From assembly GCF_025725665.1 (NCBI RefSeq), contig NZ_CP107009.1:3286001-3350000 (forward strand): 64,000 bases of DNA, in the 5' to 3' direction. Position numbers and translations under genes: made by a program. Positions 31,616-40,882 of this stretch are shown piece after piece; position 1 is the first letter of the stretch, and the number at the start of each line of letters is the position of its first letter. The notes under the pieces are model-generated. The model was not told the DNA's origin and did not search any database. It worked only from the letters and a program-made list of their open reading frames with translations. Source of the stretch: Halomonas sp. LR3S48 (GTDB taxonomy: Bacteria > Pseudomonadota > Gammaproteobacteria > Pseudomonadales > Halomonadaceae).

Positions 31616-32539
31616 TCATTTACTTTCGTGACGCCACTTCATCTTCGCATCCAGATGCGCCTCCAGGCCCTGCCCGACCAGCGTGACGCTCAACGCGGTG
31701 ATGAAGATGGCCAGGCCGGGAATCAGTACCAGGGCGGGGGCACGATCCAGATAGGGCAGTGCCTCGGCCAGCATCGCGGCCCAATCCGTATCGGGCGGCT
31801 GCACGCCAAGCCCCAGGAAGGAGAGGCTTCCCACCGTGATCAGCTTGTGGCCGAAGCGCAGGAACGCGATCGTGGCCAGCGGCCTCAGGACATTGGGAAT
31901 CACGTGATACACGATGATGAAGGTACGCGAGCAGCCGAGTATTTCCGCCGCCCGGATATAATCCTTGGCGTTGATCTCCAGCGCCAGCCCACGTGTCATC
32001 CGCGCAAAGGGCGTCCAGCCGGTAATGGTGAGCGCGAGGATCAACGTGCCATAGCCCGGCCCCAGGATGGCGACCAGGAGCAGTGCCACCAGCACATCGG
32101 GAAACGAGATCATCAGATCCACGAGGCGCATCAGGAACTCGTCGACGACACCCCCTGCCCGGGCACTGATCACGCCCAGCAGGGTGCCGACTACGGCCGA
32201 GATCACCAGGGTGATGGTGGTAATCGAGACCGAGAACTGACCGCCGTAGAGCAGGCGACTGAAGACATCCCGGCCCAGATGATCCTGCCCCAGCCAGTGT
32301 TCCGCACTGGGGCCTGCAAAGCGCTGCGCAAGCGTCATCGCCGAAGGGTCGTGTTGCGCTATCCATGGCGTGAGCAGCAAGAGCACTATCACGGTGGCGA
32401 ATACGCTGCCGGCCACCAACAGCGTGCGGTTGTGTCGGGAGAGATGGACTAGCCAGGACTTCGCCAGGTGCAAGTTGCCCATTCTCGATCTCATGCCCTG
32501 CACGCTATCCGGCGATAGGGGGGTATCAAGCTGTGGCAT
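31616..32539 (-). CDS. Opp/Nik-type ABC permease (DppC position)
   Basis: 307 residues with a cytoplasmic N-terminus, one helix at about 40-60, a periplasmic loop containing HWLGQDHLGRDVFSRLLYGG, and five further helices. The EAA motif is around RAAEILGCSRTFIIVYHVIPN. The start overlaps the upstream permease by 14 bases. Inner membrane. Confidence 0.93.
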   Translation of the reverse strand: MPQLDTPLSPDSVQGMRSRMGNLHLAKSWLVHLSRHNRTLLVAGSVFATVIVLLLLTPWIAQHDPSAMTLAQRFAGPSAEHWLGQDHLGRDVFSRLLYGGQFSVSITTITLVISAVVGTLLGVISARAGGVVDEFLMRLVDLMISFPDVLVALLLVAILGPGYGTLILALTITGWTPFARMTRGLALEINAKDYIRAAEILGCSRTFIIVYHVIPNVLRPLATIAFLRFGHKLITVGSLSFLGLGVQPPDTDWAAMLAEALPYLDRAPALVLIPGLAIFITALSVTLVGQGLEAHLDAKMKWRHESK

Positions 32540-33473
32540 TGTCGATCCTCACTACCGGGTTGAGAACGGTGTAGGCCAGATCCGTAACCGTGTTGATCAC
32601 GACGGCAAGGGTCACGATGGCGACCAGGCCCGCCTGCAGCACCGGAATGTCGCCATTGACGATCGCCGAGTAGACCAGCCGGCCCATGCCGGGTACCGCG
32701 AAGATGACCTCGATGACCACCGCCCCGCCCAGCAGGCCCGCCATCCACACCGAGAACAGCGTGATCACGGGTAGCAGGGCGTTGCGCAGGCCATGGGCGA
32801 TCAGCGTGCGCCGGACGCTCAGGCCGCGGCTGTGTGCCGCCACGATATGGGGGGAGTTGAGCACGTCGATCATCGAGGCCCGCATGACCTGGGTGAAATA
32901 GCCCATGGGACGCAGCGACAGCGCCAGGGCCGGCAGGATCACCGACTCCGGCCCCCGCCAGCCCGCCGACGGCAGCCAGCCCAGATAGAGCGCAAAGACC
33001 AGGATGCTCATGGGGGCGAGCCAGTATTCCGGCACGGCGACGAACGCCTGGCTAAGCGACTTGGTCGCCATGTCGAAGGAACCGCCCCGCCGCAAGGCAG
33101 CAATGCTGCCGGCGGGAACGGCCACGGCGAAGGCGAAGCCCAGCGACGCCAGCGTCAGCACGACGGATACCTTGAGCGCCGACCAGACCTGCTCGACGAC
33201 AGGTTCACGGCTCATGTACGAGTTGCCGAAATCGCCGGTCACCGCACTGCGCAGCCAGTCCAGATATTGCACGATCAACGGCCGGTGCATTCCCAACTCG
33301 AGGCGTAGCGCCTCGATGGTGGCCGCATCCAGGTCGAGGCGACCGAAACGCGCCCGAGCCAGCGCCCGCACCGGATCCGTCTCCCCGATATAGGGGATGA
33401 GAAAGACCAGAAACGTGACGACCAGCAGCGCCAGCACCAGCACCGCGACGCGGCGTAGGATGAATATAGGCAT
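32526..33473 (-). CDS. Opp/Nik-type ABC permease (DppB position)
   Basis: 315 residues with the DppB/NikB architecture: N-terminal helix (MPIFILRRVAVLVLALLVVTF), a periplasmic loop with LELGMHRPLIVQYLDWL, then five helices and EAA-type AAHSRGLSVRRTLIAHGLRNA. First gene after the hairpin that follows the binding-protein gene. Confidence 0.93.
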   Translation of the reverse strand: MPIFILRRVAVLVLALLVVTFLVFLIPYIGETDPVRALARARFGRLDLDAATIEALRLELGMHRPLIVQYLDWLRSAVTGDFGNSYMSREPVVEQVWSALKVSVVLTLASLGFAFAVAVPAGSIAALRRGGSFDMATKSLSQAFVAVPEYWLAPMSILVFALYLGWLPSAGWRGPESVILPALALSLRPMGYFTQVMRASMIDVLNSPHIVAAHSRGLSVRRTLIAHGLRNALLPVITLFSVWMAGLLGGAVVIEVIFAVPGMGRLVYSAIVNGDIPVLQAGLVAIVTLAVVINTVTDLAYTVLNPVVRIDNATA

Positions 33474-33695
33474 TTTGTCAGCCCTCCCAGGGTTTGCGCG
33501 GATCCCGCTCCGACGCGGTCGGAACCAAGCGCCGTGATGCCATGCGTCGCATCGACACCATCCTCACCGGCGGCCAGTCAGCCACGACGTGTCGCGGGGC
33601 TCTGCCGGTCGAGGGTCGTGGAAGGCAGTCTTTGGGGGCAGAAGTCTCGGGCTGTTCATCAGAGGGGTCTCCGTTGTTGTTGTCATCTTCGTTCG

Positions 33696-33738
33696 GGAAG
33701 CGCTGACGCAATGCAGGACTCGCGACATCAGCGCTTCC
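33696..33738. promoter_or_regulatory. Hairpin between binding-protein and permease genes
   Basis: Perfect 11-bp arms GGAAGCGCTGA / TCAGCGCTTCC with a 21-base loop, 14 bases after the binding-protein stop. No T-run; more likely a transcript-stabilising or partly terminating stem that lowers permease expression relative to the binding protein. The flanking 33474-33751 has no gene. Confidence 0.6.
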
Positions 33739-33751
33739 TCACGGCGAGCCG

Positions 33752-35290
33752 CTAGAGCGAGTTCACTCCCAGGTCCTTGTGGAAGGCGGTGCGCTCATAG
33801 ACATGCACCTGGTAGTTTTCCACCGTGTTGGAGACCGCCTCGCTGATGGTCTCGTGGATCAGGAACACATTCACCGCTTCCTCCTGCAGGCGCGCGGCGA
33901 TGTCCCGATAGATGGCATTGCGCTCCTCGGGCTCCACCAAGGCGCTCGCTCTTTCCAACTGCGCATCCACCTGCGGATCGCAGAAGCCGGACAGGTTGTA
34001 GCTGCCATTACAGCCATAATCCTCGGCCAGGGTGCCGATCGGATCCGCCACATCGGTGAGGTAGCCGCGCGAGAGCAGGACCATGTCGAAATCCCCTGCG
34101 AGCAGCTGTGGTTCGATAGCTCCATATTCCGAGACTCGAATATTCACTTTCATCCCCAACTGCTGGAGCTGGAACTGAATGACCGCGGCCAGATCGGCCA
34201 GCACCGGGCGCTCCACATAAGCCAGGAGTTCGAGTTGCAGTTCGCTCGCCGGTATTCCCGACTCCGCCAGCAGTTGACGGGCTAGCTCCAGGTCCTGGGG
34301 AATGACCGCAGCATTTTCCGGTGCCCAGGGCGTATTCGGGGAGAACTGCCCCACTGCCGGGTTCACCGAACCTTCGTAGACCGCCTCGGCGATACCGGCC
34401 ACGTCGATGGCGCTCTGGATCGCCTGGCGAACCTTGATGTTATCCAGCGGTGCACGACGGTTGTTGAGGTAGAGCGAAGTGGTTCTCGGCGCCTCGACGG
34501 TATGTACCTTCAGCTTCTGCGAGCGCTCCATCTGTGCCAGTGCCGCCGCGGGTATCTGGCGAGCGATATGAATCTCGCCGGTTTCCACCATCATGGAACG
34601 CACTTGCCCGTCGGGGATGTAGCGCACCTCCCCTTCGGCCAGCATCACCTCGCCCCCCCAATAGTTCTCGTTGCGCTTGAGCTCCAGGCCCTGGCGGGGA
34701 ATCTCACGCACGATCTCGAAGGGCCCCGTGCAATGCCCCACTGGGTTGATGCGGTCACTGGCAAACGCTGCGGGCGACAGGATACCGGTATTGGGACTGG
34801 CCAGGCGGTTGGGCACGAAGACATCCGGTGCCTTGGTGACGATGCGCACGACATGCTCGCCGGCCGGTTCGACGGACTCAATCACGCTCGGCGAAAAACC
34901 CGGGGGCGGGGTCGCCACGTTCAACAGCCGGTTGAGCTGATCGCTGACGACTTGCGACGTCAAGGCGGAACCGTCATGAAAGGTCACCCCCTCGCGCAAC
35001 TGGAACTCCCACTCCGTCGGCGATATCTGCTCCCAGGACTCGGCCAGCGCCGGATTTATCGAGGCGTCGTAATCCATGCGCGCCAGCCCCTCCAGACAGC
35101 CAGCCCGAGACAGCACATAGGCATCGATGGTCTCCACCGCCCACCCCGACGCCGGGGTGAACAGCTCACCGAAGACGACTTTTCCACCGGAGGCTGCCGA
35201 GGCCGAAGCGGCCATCGGGCCGATCATGACAGCGACAGCCACCCCTCGGAGCAGGGCGGGTACCGCCTTGAGGCAGTGTTGAGTATTCAT
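33752..35290 (-). CDS. Periplasmic solute-binding protein, peptide/nickel (SBP_5) family
   Basis: 512 residues with a Sec signal (cleavage near ASA-AS, residues 32-35). Family features: PALAESWEQISPTEWEFQLREGVTFHDG, VRQAIQSAIDV and an ADPIG-like segment. No lipobox and no Tat motif, unlike the two other binding proteins in this window. ATG at 35290 has GAGGGTGAG upstream; the longer frame is leader. First gene of a seven-gene operon (binding protein, B, C, GntR, D, F, MFS). A CueR-like promoter about 200 bases upstream faces it. The ligand could be a peptide, an opine or a metal chelate and is not decided by sequence. Confidence 0.9.
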   Translation of the reverse strand: MNTQHCLKAVPALLRGVAVAVMIGPMAASASAASGGKVVFGELFTPASGWAVETIDAYVLSRAGCLEGLARMDYDASINPALAESWEQISPTEWEFQLREGVTFHDGSALTSQVVSDQLNRLLNVATPPPGFSPSVIESVEPAGEHVVRIVTKAPDVFVPNRLASPNTGILSPAAFASDRINPVGHCTGPFEIVREIPRQGLELKRNENYWGGEVMLAEGEVRYIPDGQVRSMMVETGEIHIARQIPAAALAQMERSQKLKVHTVEAPRTTSLYLNNRRAPLDNIKVRQAIQSAIDVAGIAEAVYEGSVNPAVGQFSPNTPWAPENAAVIPQDLELARQLLAESGIPASELQLELLAYVERPVLADLAAVIQFQLQQLGMKVNIRVSEYGAIEPQLLAGDFDMVLLSRGYLTDVADPIGTLAEDYGCNGSYNLSGFCDPQVDAQLERASALVEPEERNAIYRDIAARLQEEAVNVFLIHETISEAVSNTVENYQVHVYERTAFHKDLGVNSL

Positions 35291-35492
35291 GGGTCTCACC
35301 CTCTTGCTTGTTATTGTGCAGAACGTCATGTAGCGAAGGATTTCGCTGGGGCATCCCGCCTCTCTTGTTGTTGATCTCGTCGGTCGTTGCGCGATCGCCG
35401 TACCGCCATTGACCAGATTGATGCTGGCCACGAGCCCTCCGCCTGCTGGCCGGCATGTCCCGCTCTGGTGGGCCGCGATGGCGTTATTTGGG

Positions 35493-35523
35493 AACTTAGA
35501 CCTTCCCATACTGGGAAGGTCAA
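35493..35523 (-). promoter_or_regulatory. CueR-like promoter facing the transport operon
   Basis: On the minus strand: -35 TTGACC (35523-35518), 19-bp spacer, -10 TAAGTT (35498-35493). The spacer contains a perfect dyad with 10-bp arms GACCTTCCCA / TGGGAAGGTC around 3 bases. The opposite strand offers no matching -10. Same -35, dyad and spacing as the copZ and copA promoters. It would start transcription about 195 bases before the binding-protein ATG. Confidence 0.75.
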
Positions 35524-35695
35524 GGGGCGAATGACCCCTCTCGCTGCCGTCACGCTTGGGCATTTCGCCACGCGCCATCAGGCAATCCGTGCGCCGCTTC
35601 GCCAAGCCTTGCATCGTTGAAAAAAAGATAGGGCGACGAAAAAAAATTTGTCAACAGTATTTTGTAGACAATATGCAAGGCGCTCAGAAAGATCC

Positions 35696-35726
35696 TTGAC
35701 CTTCCCATGATGAGAAGGTTTAGGCT
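35696..35726 (+). promoter_or_regulatory. CueR-type promoter of copA
   Basis: -35 TTGACC (35696-35701), 19-bp spacer, -10 TAGGCT (35721-35726), with ACCTTCC / GAAGGT dyad arms in the spacer. About 40 bases before the copA start. Confidence 0.9.
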
Positions 35727-35764
35727 TGCCAATATCCCCTGCGGCACACCAGAGGAGGTGGACC

Positions 35765-38326
35765 ATGCCAACCGACAACATGCCGTCAACAAAGAAGAAC
35801 GCCCGCGACGAAGCCGATGCGTACTCCCTGGCCATCGAAGGCATGAGCTGCGCCTCCTGCGTCGGCCGGGTCGAGAAGGCGATCCGCGGCGTGCCAGGGG
35901 TGGTCGACGCCTCCGTCAACCTGGCCACGCAGCGCGCCCAGGTGGCATTCGCTTCCGACCGGACAGACCTCGCCGGTGTCGTACAGGCGGTGGGCAGCGC
36001 CGGCTACCCCGCCGTTAGCGATACCATCGAATTGACAGTCAAGGGCATGACCTGCGCCTCCTGCGTCGGCCGCGTGGAGCGCAAACTCGCCGACGTGCCC
36101 GGGGTACTCGAGGCCAGCGTCAACCTGGCCACGGCGACGGCTACCGTGAAAGTGGTGGCCGAGGCCGTGACCGCGCCGCGCCTGATCGAGGCCGTGAAGG
36201 CGGCAGGCTACGACGCCGAGGCCGCCAGCGACGCACCGGATCGCAGTGACCGCGAACGCGAGGCCCGTGAACGGGAGATCGCCGAGCTGAAGCGTGCGGT
36301 AACCATCGCCACTGTGTTCACGCTGCCACTCTTCGTGCTGGAGATGGGCTCGCACTTCATACCGGGGCTTCATCACTGGCTGCACATGAGCCTGGGCCAG
36401 CAGAACCTGTTCTACCTGTTCTTCGTGCTGGCCTCGATCGTACAGTTCGGGCCCGGCCTGCGCTTCTACCAGAAGGGCTGGCCCGCCCTGATGCGCGGCG
36501 GCCCGGACATGAACTCGCTGGTGATGCTGGGTACTACCGCGGCCTGGGGCTATTCGGTGGTGGCCACCTTCCTGCCCCAAGTGCTGCCGGCCGGCACCGT
36601 GAACGTCTACTTCGAGGCCTCGGCGGTGATCATCACGCTGATCCTCGTCGGCCGCTATTTCGAGGCCATCGCCAAGGGCCGCACCAGCGAGGCCATCAAG
36701 GCGCTGATGAAGCTCCAGGCCAAGACTGCCCGCGTGGTTCGCGACGGTGAGGAGATGGAGATCGGCATCGACGCGGTGCGCCAGGGCGACATCGTGCTGG
36801 TACGCCCCGGCGAAAAGATCCCGGTGGATGGCCAGGTGATCGACGGCAGCTCCTTCGTCGACGAGTCGATGATCACCGGCGAACCCGTACCGGTGCGCAA
36901 GGAAGCCGGCGCGGACGTGGTCGGCGGTACCCTCAACAAGGTAGGCAGCTTCACCTTCCGCGCCACCAAGGTCGGCGCTGACACCCTGTTGGCCCAGATC
37001 GTACGCATGGTCGAGCAGGCCCAGGGCTCGAAGCTGCCCATCCAGGCCATGGTGGACAAGGTCACCAACTACTTCGTACCGGCGGTGATCGTCGCGGCCC
37101 TGGCCACCATCGGCGTCTGGCTGATCTTCGGCCCCGTCCCGGCGCTGACCTTCGCCCTGGTCAACGGCGTGGCAGTGCTGATCATTGCCTGCCCGTGTGC
37201 CATGGGCCTGGCCACCCCCACATCGATCATGGTGGGTACCGGCAAGGCGGCGAAGATGGGCGTGCTGTTCCGCAAGGGCGAAGCCTTGCAGTCGCTGCGT
37301 GACGCCAAGGTAATAGCGCTGGACAAGACCGGCACCCTGACCAAGGGCCGACCCGAACTCACCGACCTGGTCGTGGCCGATGGCTTCGACGAGGCCGATA
37401 CCCTGCGCCTGGTGGCTTCCGTCGAGCGCCAGTCGGAGCACCCCATCGCCGAGGCGATCGTCAACGCGGCCCAGACCCGCGGACTGGAGCCTGGCGCCAT
37501 CCAGGACTTCGAGGCCATTCCCGGTTTCGGGGTCGCGGCCCAGGTCGATGGACACCGGGTGGACGTCGGTGCCGACCGCTACATGCGCAAACTGGGCCTG
37601 GACGTGGAAGCCTTTACCCAGACCGCACACCGGCTCGCCGACGAGGGCAAGTCACCGCTGTATGCCGCCATCGACGGCCGCCTGGCCGTGATCATCGCCG
37701 TCGCCGACCCCATCAAGGAGTCCACGCCGGCCGCCATCCGCGCGCTGCACGCCGAAGGCCTGCAGGTCGCGATGATCACCGGCGACAACCGGCGCACCGC
37801 CGATGCCATCGCCCGCCGCCTCGGCATCGACAAGGTGGTGGCCGAGGTGCTGCCCGACGGCAAGGTGGATGCGGTGAAGCAGCTGCAGGGCGAAGGCGGT
37901 CTGGTGGCCTTCGTCGGCGACGGCATCAACGATGCCCCGGCGCTGGCCCAGGCCGACGTGGGGATCGCCATCGGCACCGGCACCGACATCGCCATCGAAT
38001 CCGCCGAGGTGGTGCTGATGTCCGGCGACCTGCGCAACGTTCCCAATGCCATTGCACTGTCCCGGGCCACCATCCGCAACATCAAGCAGAACCTGTTCTG
38101 GGCCTTCGCCTACAACACCGTGCTGATCCCGGTGGCCGCCGGTGCGCTGTTTCCCGCCTTCGGGATTCTGCTCTCGCCGATCTTCGCCGCCGTGGCCATG
38201 GCCGCCTCGAGCATCTGCGTGCTCACCAACGCGCTGCGCCTCAAGGGCTTCCGGCCGCCGATCGCGATCGCCGCGGATGAAACCGCGGCCCCGGGCCACC
38301 AGGTCCCGCAGGCCGAGGCCGCCTGA
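35765..38326 (+). CDS. copA: Cu(I)-exporting P1B-type ATPase
   Basis: 853 residues, inner-membrane Cu(I) efflux pump. Two N-terminal HMA domains with CASC at C29/C32 and C97/C100, the transmembrane metal motif CPC at 476-478, phosphorylation site D520 in DKTGTLTKG, the HP motif SEHPIAEAI and the hinge [13 protein letters not shown] at 35765 has GGAGGTGG upstream. CueR-type promoter directly upstream. Followed after 64 bases (with a GTGCCTCCC hairpin at 38343-38364) by a 2Fe-2S reductase on the same strand. Confidence 0.97.
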   Translation: MPTDNMPSTKKNARDEADAYSLAIEGMSCASCVGRVEKAIRGVPGVVDASVNLATQRAQVAFASDRTDLAGVVQAVGSAGYPAVSDTIELTVKGMTCASCVGRVERKLADVPGVLEASVNLATATATVKVVAEAVTAPRLIEAVKAAGYDAEAASDAPDRSDREREAREREIAELKRAVTIATVFTLPLFVLEMGSHFIPGLHHWLHMSLGQQNLFYLFFVLASIVQFGPGLRFYQKGWPALMRGGPDMNSLVMLGTTAAWGYSVVATFLPQVLPAGTVNVYFEASAVIITLILVGRYFEAIAKGRTSEAIKALMKLQAKTARVVRDGEEMEIGIDAVRQGDIVLVRPGEKIPVDGQVIDGSSFVDESMITGEPVPVRKEAGADVVGGTLNKVGSFTFRATKVGADTLLAQIVRMVEQAQGSKLPIQAMVDKVTNYFVPAVIVAALATIGVWLIFGPVPALTFALVNGVAVLIIACPCAMGLATPTSIMVGTGKAAKMGVLFRKGEALQSLRDAKVIALDKTGTLTKGRPELTDLVVADGFDEADTLRLVASVERQSEHPIAEAIVNAAQTRGLEPGAIQDFEAIPGFGVAAQVDGHRVDVGADRYMRKLGLDVEAFTQTAHRLADEGKSPLYAAIDGRLAVIIAVADPIKESTPAAIRALHAEGLQVAMITGDNRRTADAIARRLGIDKVVAEVLPDGKVDAVKQLQGEGGLVAFVGDGINDAPALAQADVGIAIGTGTDIAIESAEVVLMSGDLRNVPNAIALSRATIRNIKQNLFWAFAYNTVLIPVAAGALFPAFGILLSPIFAAVAMAASSICVLTNALRLKGFRPPIAIAADETAAPGHQVPQAEAA

Positions 38327-38390
38327 ATGCCTGCCTGACCACGTGCCTCCCAAGCGGGAGGTACACCCACGACGTTTGGAGAACAAGAAG

Positions 38391-39485
38391 ATGAGCCACG
38401 ACGTTACGATCACCACCGCCGGCAAGCGCGTCACCGTGGAGAATGGCGACACCCTTCTCGATGCCGCCATGGCGGCGGGCATCGACTACCCCCACAGCTG
38501 CCGCGCCGGCCGTTGCGGCGCCTGCAAGTCACGCCTGGTGGAGGGCGAGGTCGAGCTGCTCCCCCACACTCGCTTCTCGCTGAGCGACGAGGAGCGCGAC
38601 TCCGGCCTGATACTCGCCTGCCGCGCCCTGCCCCGCCGCGACTGCACCGTCGCCTGGCTGCTCGATGACGAAGCGCGAGCCGCCCATCCGGTGCGCAAGG
38701 TGCATGGCACTGTGATGGCACTCGACGACCTAACCCACGACATCAAGCGGGTCCAACTGCGTCTGGAAGGCGACGAACACCTTGCCTTCACCGCCGGCCA
38801 GTACGCCCAGGTAACCTTCCCAGGCTGCCCGACCCGCGAGTACTCCATGGCCAATCGCCCGGACGAGCCCATCCTCGAGTTTCACGTGCGCCATGTCCCG
38901 GGCGGTACTACCAGTACTCATGTGGCTAGCAGGTTGTCAGTAGATGATCGGGTGGCAGTGGAAGGGCCGTTCGGCAGCTCCTACCTGCGCGAGAAACATG
39001 CCGGCCCCATTGTCGCGGTGGCCGGCGGTTCCGGCCTGGCGCCGGTGAAGTCGATCATCGAGACCGCGCTTGCCGCCGGAATGCGTCAGCCCATACGTCT
39101 CTATATCGGCGTCCGCGACGAGCGTGACATCTATCTGGAGTCCCATCTCCAGCAGCTGGCCGCGCGCCACGCCAACCTGCAGATCCATATCGTGCTGTCC
39201 GAGCCCACCCGCCCCACCGAGCGCAGCACCGGCCTGGTCACCGAGACCATGGTGGCGAACGAGAGCGAGTTGAGCGGCTGCCGCGCCTACCTGGCCGGCC
39301 CGCCGCCCATGGTGGAAGCGGCTGCCGAACTGCTTGCGGCCCGCGGTGTGTCGTCAGACCGCATCCATGCCGATGCCTTCTATACCTCAGCCGACCGCGA
39401 GAGCGCCTCGGGCTCACCGGCAGTACAGGCCATCCAGGATGACGCTGACACTCCCCGCTCCTGCTGCCAGTCGAACGCCTCCTAG
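38391..39485 (+). CDS. 2Fe-2S / FAD / NAD(P) oxidoreductase (oxygenase-reductase type)
   Basis: 364 residues. N-terminal plant-type ferredoxin domain with CRAGRCGAC plus a distal Cys (LACRALP), then an FNR-like FAD domain (REYSMAN) and NAD domain (VAVAGGSGLAPVKSI, YLAGPPPMVEA). This is the layout of phenol-hydroxylase, naphthalene-dioxygenase and AscD-type reductases, but no oxygenase is nearby. The C-terminus ends with a CC pair (PRSCCQSNAS). Downstream of copA and probably on its transcript, so a copper-linked reductase role is possible. Confidence 0.88.
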   Translation: MSHDVTITTAGKRVTVENGDTLLDAAMAAGIDYPHSCRAGRCGACKSRLVEGEVELLPHTRFSLSDEERDSGLILACRALPRRDCTVAWLLDDEARAAHPVRKVHGTVMALDDLTHDIKRVQLRLEGDEHLAFTAGQYAQVTFPGCPTREYSMANRPDEPILEFHVRHVPGGTTSTHVASRLSVDDRVAVEGPFGSSYLREKHAGPIVAVAGGSGLAPVKSIIETALAAGMRQPIRLYIGVRDERDIYLESHLQQLAARHANLQIHIVLSEPTRPTERSTGLVTETMVANESELSGCRAYLAGPPPMVEAAAELLAARGVSSDRIHADAFYTSADRESASGSPAVQAIQDDADTPRSCCQSNAS

Positions 39486-39857
39486 CCCCAACTGCTCCCT
39501 CTGTCGCACGAGACCGGCTTGCCGTGCAGGCAGGCCGGTCCGTCATCGCTACGCAGGCCATTATTCGGCCGATGGCATTTCATGCGCCTCGCGCCCTGGC
39601 CACCAGCGCTGGCCTGGACCCGCAAGCCCTCGCGAGACAATCACGAAAGGACGCTTATATCTGCCGTGCGCGCCTATAAAAGCGACGTTTCTTGCGGTTT
39701 GCCCCCCACGCATCGAAACCATCTGTTTGCAACCCCATGATGTAATGGGTTTACGGCGCAAAGTGAACGACCCCATTCGTGAGGCATGCCTCGGGATACC
39801 GCTGACGACGCCGAAGGGCTTTTTTTCACCATCGCAATAAAACAGGAAACCCAACTC
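39486..39857. terminator. Intergenic region with hairpin after the copA-reductase unit
   Basis: No gene seen. A 12-bp stem with one G-T pair (39512-39523 / 39529-39540, arms starting GACCGGC and ending GCCGGTC) lies about 25 bases after the reductase stop. Further down AACCC / GGGTT half-sites around 39733-39753 could be an operator for the haloacid dehalogenase gene. Confidence 0.5.
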
Positions 39858-40529
39858 ATGAGCACATTCAAGCCGAAGTACATCACCTTCGATTGCTATG
39901 GCACGATGACGAACTTCCAGATGGGCCCGTCGGCGCGCCGGATCTTCGCGGATCGCATCAGCCCGGAGCAGATGGAAGCCTTCGTCGAAGATTTCCGTGT
40001 CTATCGCCTCGACGAAGTCCTGGGCGACTGGAAACCGTTCAAGGAAGTCGTTCACAACTCGGTCGAGCGCACTTGCCGCAAGTGGAAGCTCGAGTTCCGC
40101 GAGGAGGAAGCGCTGGAAATCTACCACTCCGTGCCGACCTGGGGCCCGCACCCGGACGTGCCGGAAGGCCTGCTGAAGGTCGCCCACGAAATTCCGCTGG
40201 TGATCCTCTCCAACGCCGACAACGACCAGATCTACCAGAACGTCGAAAAACTCGGCGCCCCGTTCGCCCATGTCTTCACCGCCGAGCAGGCCCGCGCCTA
40301 CAAGCCGCGCCTCCAGGCCTTCGAATACATGTTCGACCAGCTCGGCTGCTCACCGGAAGAGTGCATGCACGTCTCCAGCAGCTTCCGCTACGACCATATG
40401 TCCGCCTCCGACCTGGGCTACGGCGCTCGCGTGTTGGTCGATCGCAACCATGAGCCGAACCTGGCGCCGAATTACGTGACTCACGTGATCAAGGACATGG
40501 GCGGCCTGGCTTCCGTGGTCGGGCTCTAA
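39858..40529 (+). CDS. HAD hydrolase, type II 2-haloacid-dehalogenase-like
   Basis: 223 residues. Motif I FDCYGTMTNF with the nucleophilic Asp near residue 11, motif II LSNADN, Lys in YKPRLQAF, and motif III SSFRYDHMSASDLGYGA, the arrangement of (S)-2-haloacid dehalogenases. Those that lack the dehalogenase Arg are phosphatases, so substrate is uncertain. ATG at 39858 has AGGA upstream. Monocistronic, followed by a strong hairpin; head-on to the catabolic operon. Confidence 0.85.
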   Translation: MSTFKPKYITFDCYGTMTNFQMGPSARRIFADRISPEQMEAFVEDFRVYRLDEVLGDWKPFKEVVHNSVERTCRKWKLEFREEEALEIYHSVPTWGPHPDVPEGLLKVAHEIPLVILSNADNDQIYQNVEKLGAPFAHVFTAEQARAYKPRLQAFEYMFDQLGCSPEECMHVSSSFRYDHMSASDLGYGARVLVDRNHEPNLAPNYVTHVIKDMGGLASVVGL

Positions 40530-40550
40530 GCGCAAAAGCCTCCTCTCGTC

Positions 40551-40590
40551 ACGACCGCACTCTTCGCCGCCGAGCAAAGAGTGCGGTCGT
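40551..40590. terminator. Hairpin after HAD gene
   Basis: Perfect 14-bp arms (ACGACCGCACTCTT / AAGAGTGCGGTCGT) with a 12-base loop, 21 bases after the stop. The remaining sequence to 40823 shows no gene. Confidence 0.7.
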
Positions 40591-40823
40591 CGATTGACGC
40601 TCTCCCCTCCTCCGCTTGACACCACACCCTCCTTTCGCCTTGTCGAGTTCCATTTCCTGGAATTGCAACAACTGCCGCAGCGCCCTAGCTACCCCCCTCG
40701 AGTTACGTTCACATGGTTTAGCAGATCACCGCTTGGGCAGTTCGCCGGCTTTGCTCTGCTGAGCTAGATAGCAAACCCGACGTCGGCTGTGACCGTGCGG
40801 CACGCCGGCAACGCATCGGGAAC

Positions 40824-40851
40824 GGAAAAAACCAGGGATGCTACCCTGGTT
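40824..40851 (-). terminator. Intrinsic terminator of the catabolic operon
   Basis: Arms AACCAGGG / CCCTGGTT with a 6-base loop; on the minus strand the stem is followed directly by a T-run (TTTTTT counting the arm end). It lies about 30 bases after the GhrA-like stop and marks the 3' end of the minus-strand cluster. Confidence 0.88.
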
Positions 40852-40882
40852 GCAATGATCTCCGCAGGTTGCGGCAGGGGAT

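Larger units (their letters stand above)
35291..35764. other. Intergenic region with two divergent CueR-type promoters
   Basis: No gene seen. It contains the minus-strand CueR-like promoter (35493-35523), an AT-rich stretch around 35615-35675 and the copA promoter (35696-35726). The divergent operators are about 200 bases apart. Confidence 0.7.

Noticed and set aside
35786..37630. 614-codon open frame opposite copA
   Set aside because: Antisense shadow of copA, whose motifs are complete.
39800..39826. Small GCC-GAAG-GGC stem with T-run before the HAD gene as a terminator or riboswitch end
   Set aside because: Three-base-pair stem is too weak, and no aptamer-like structure was seen upstream.
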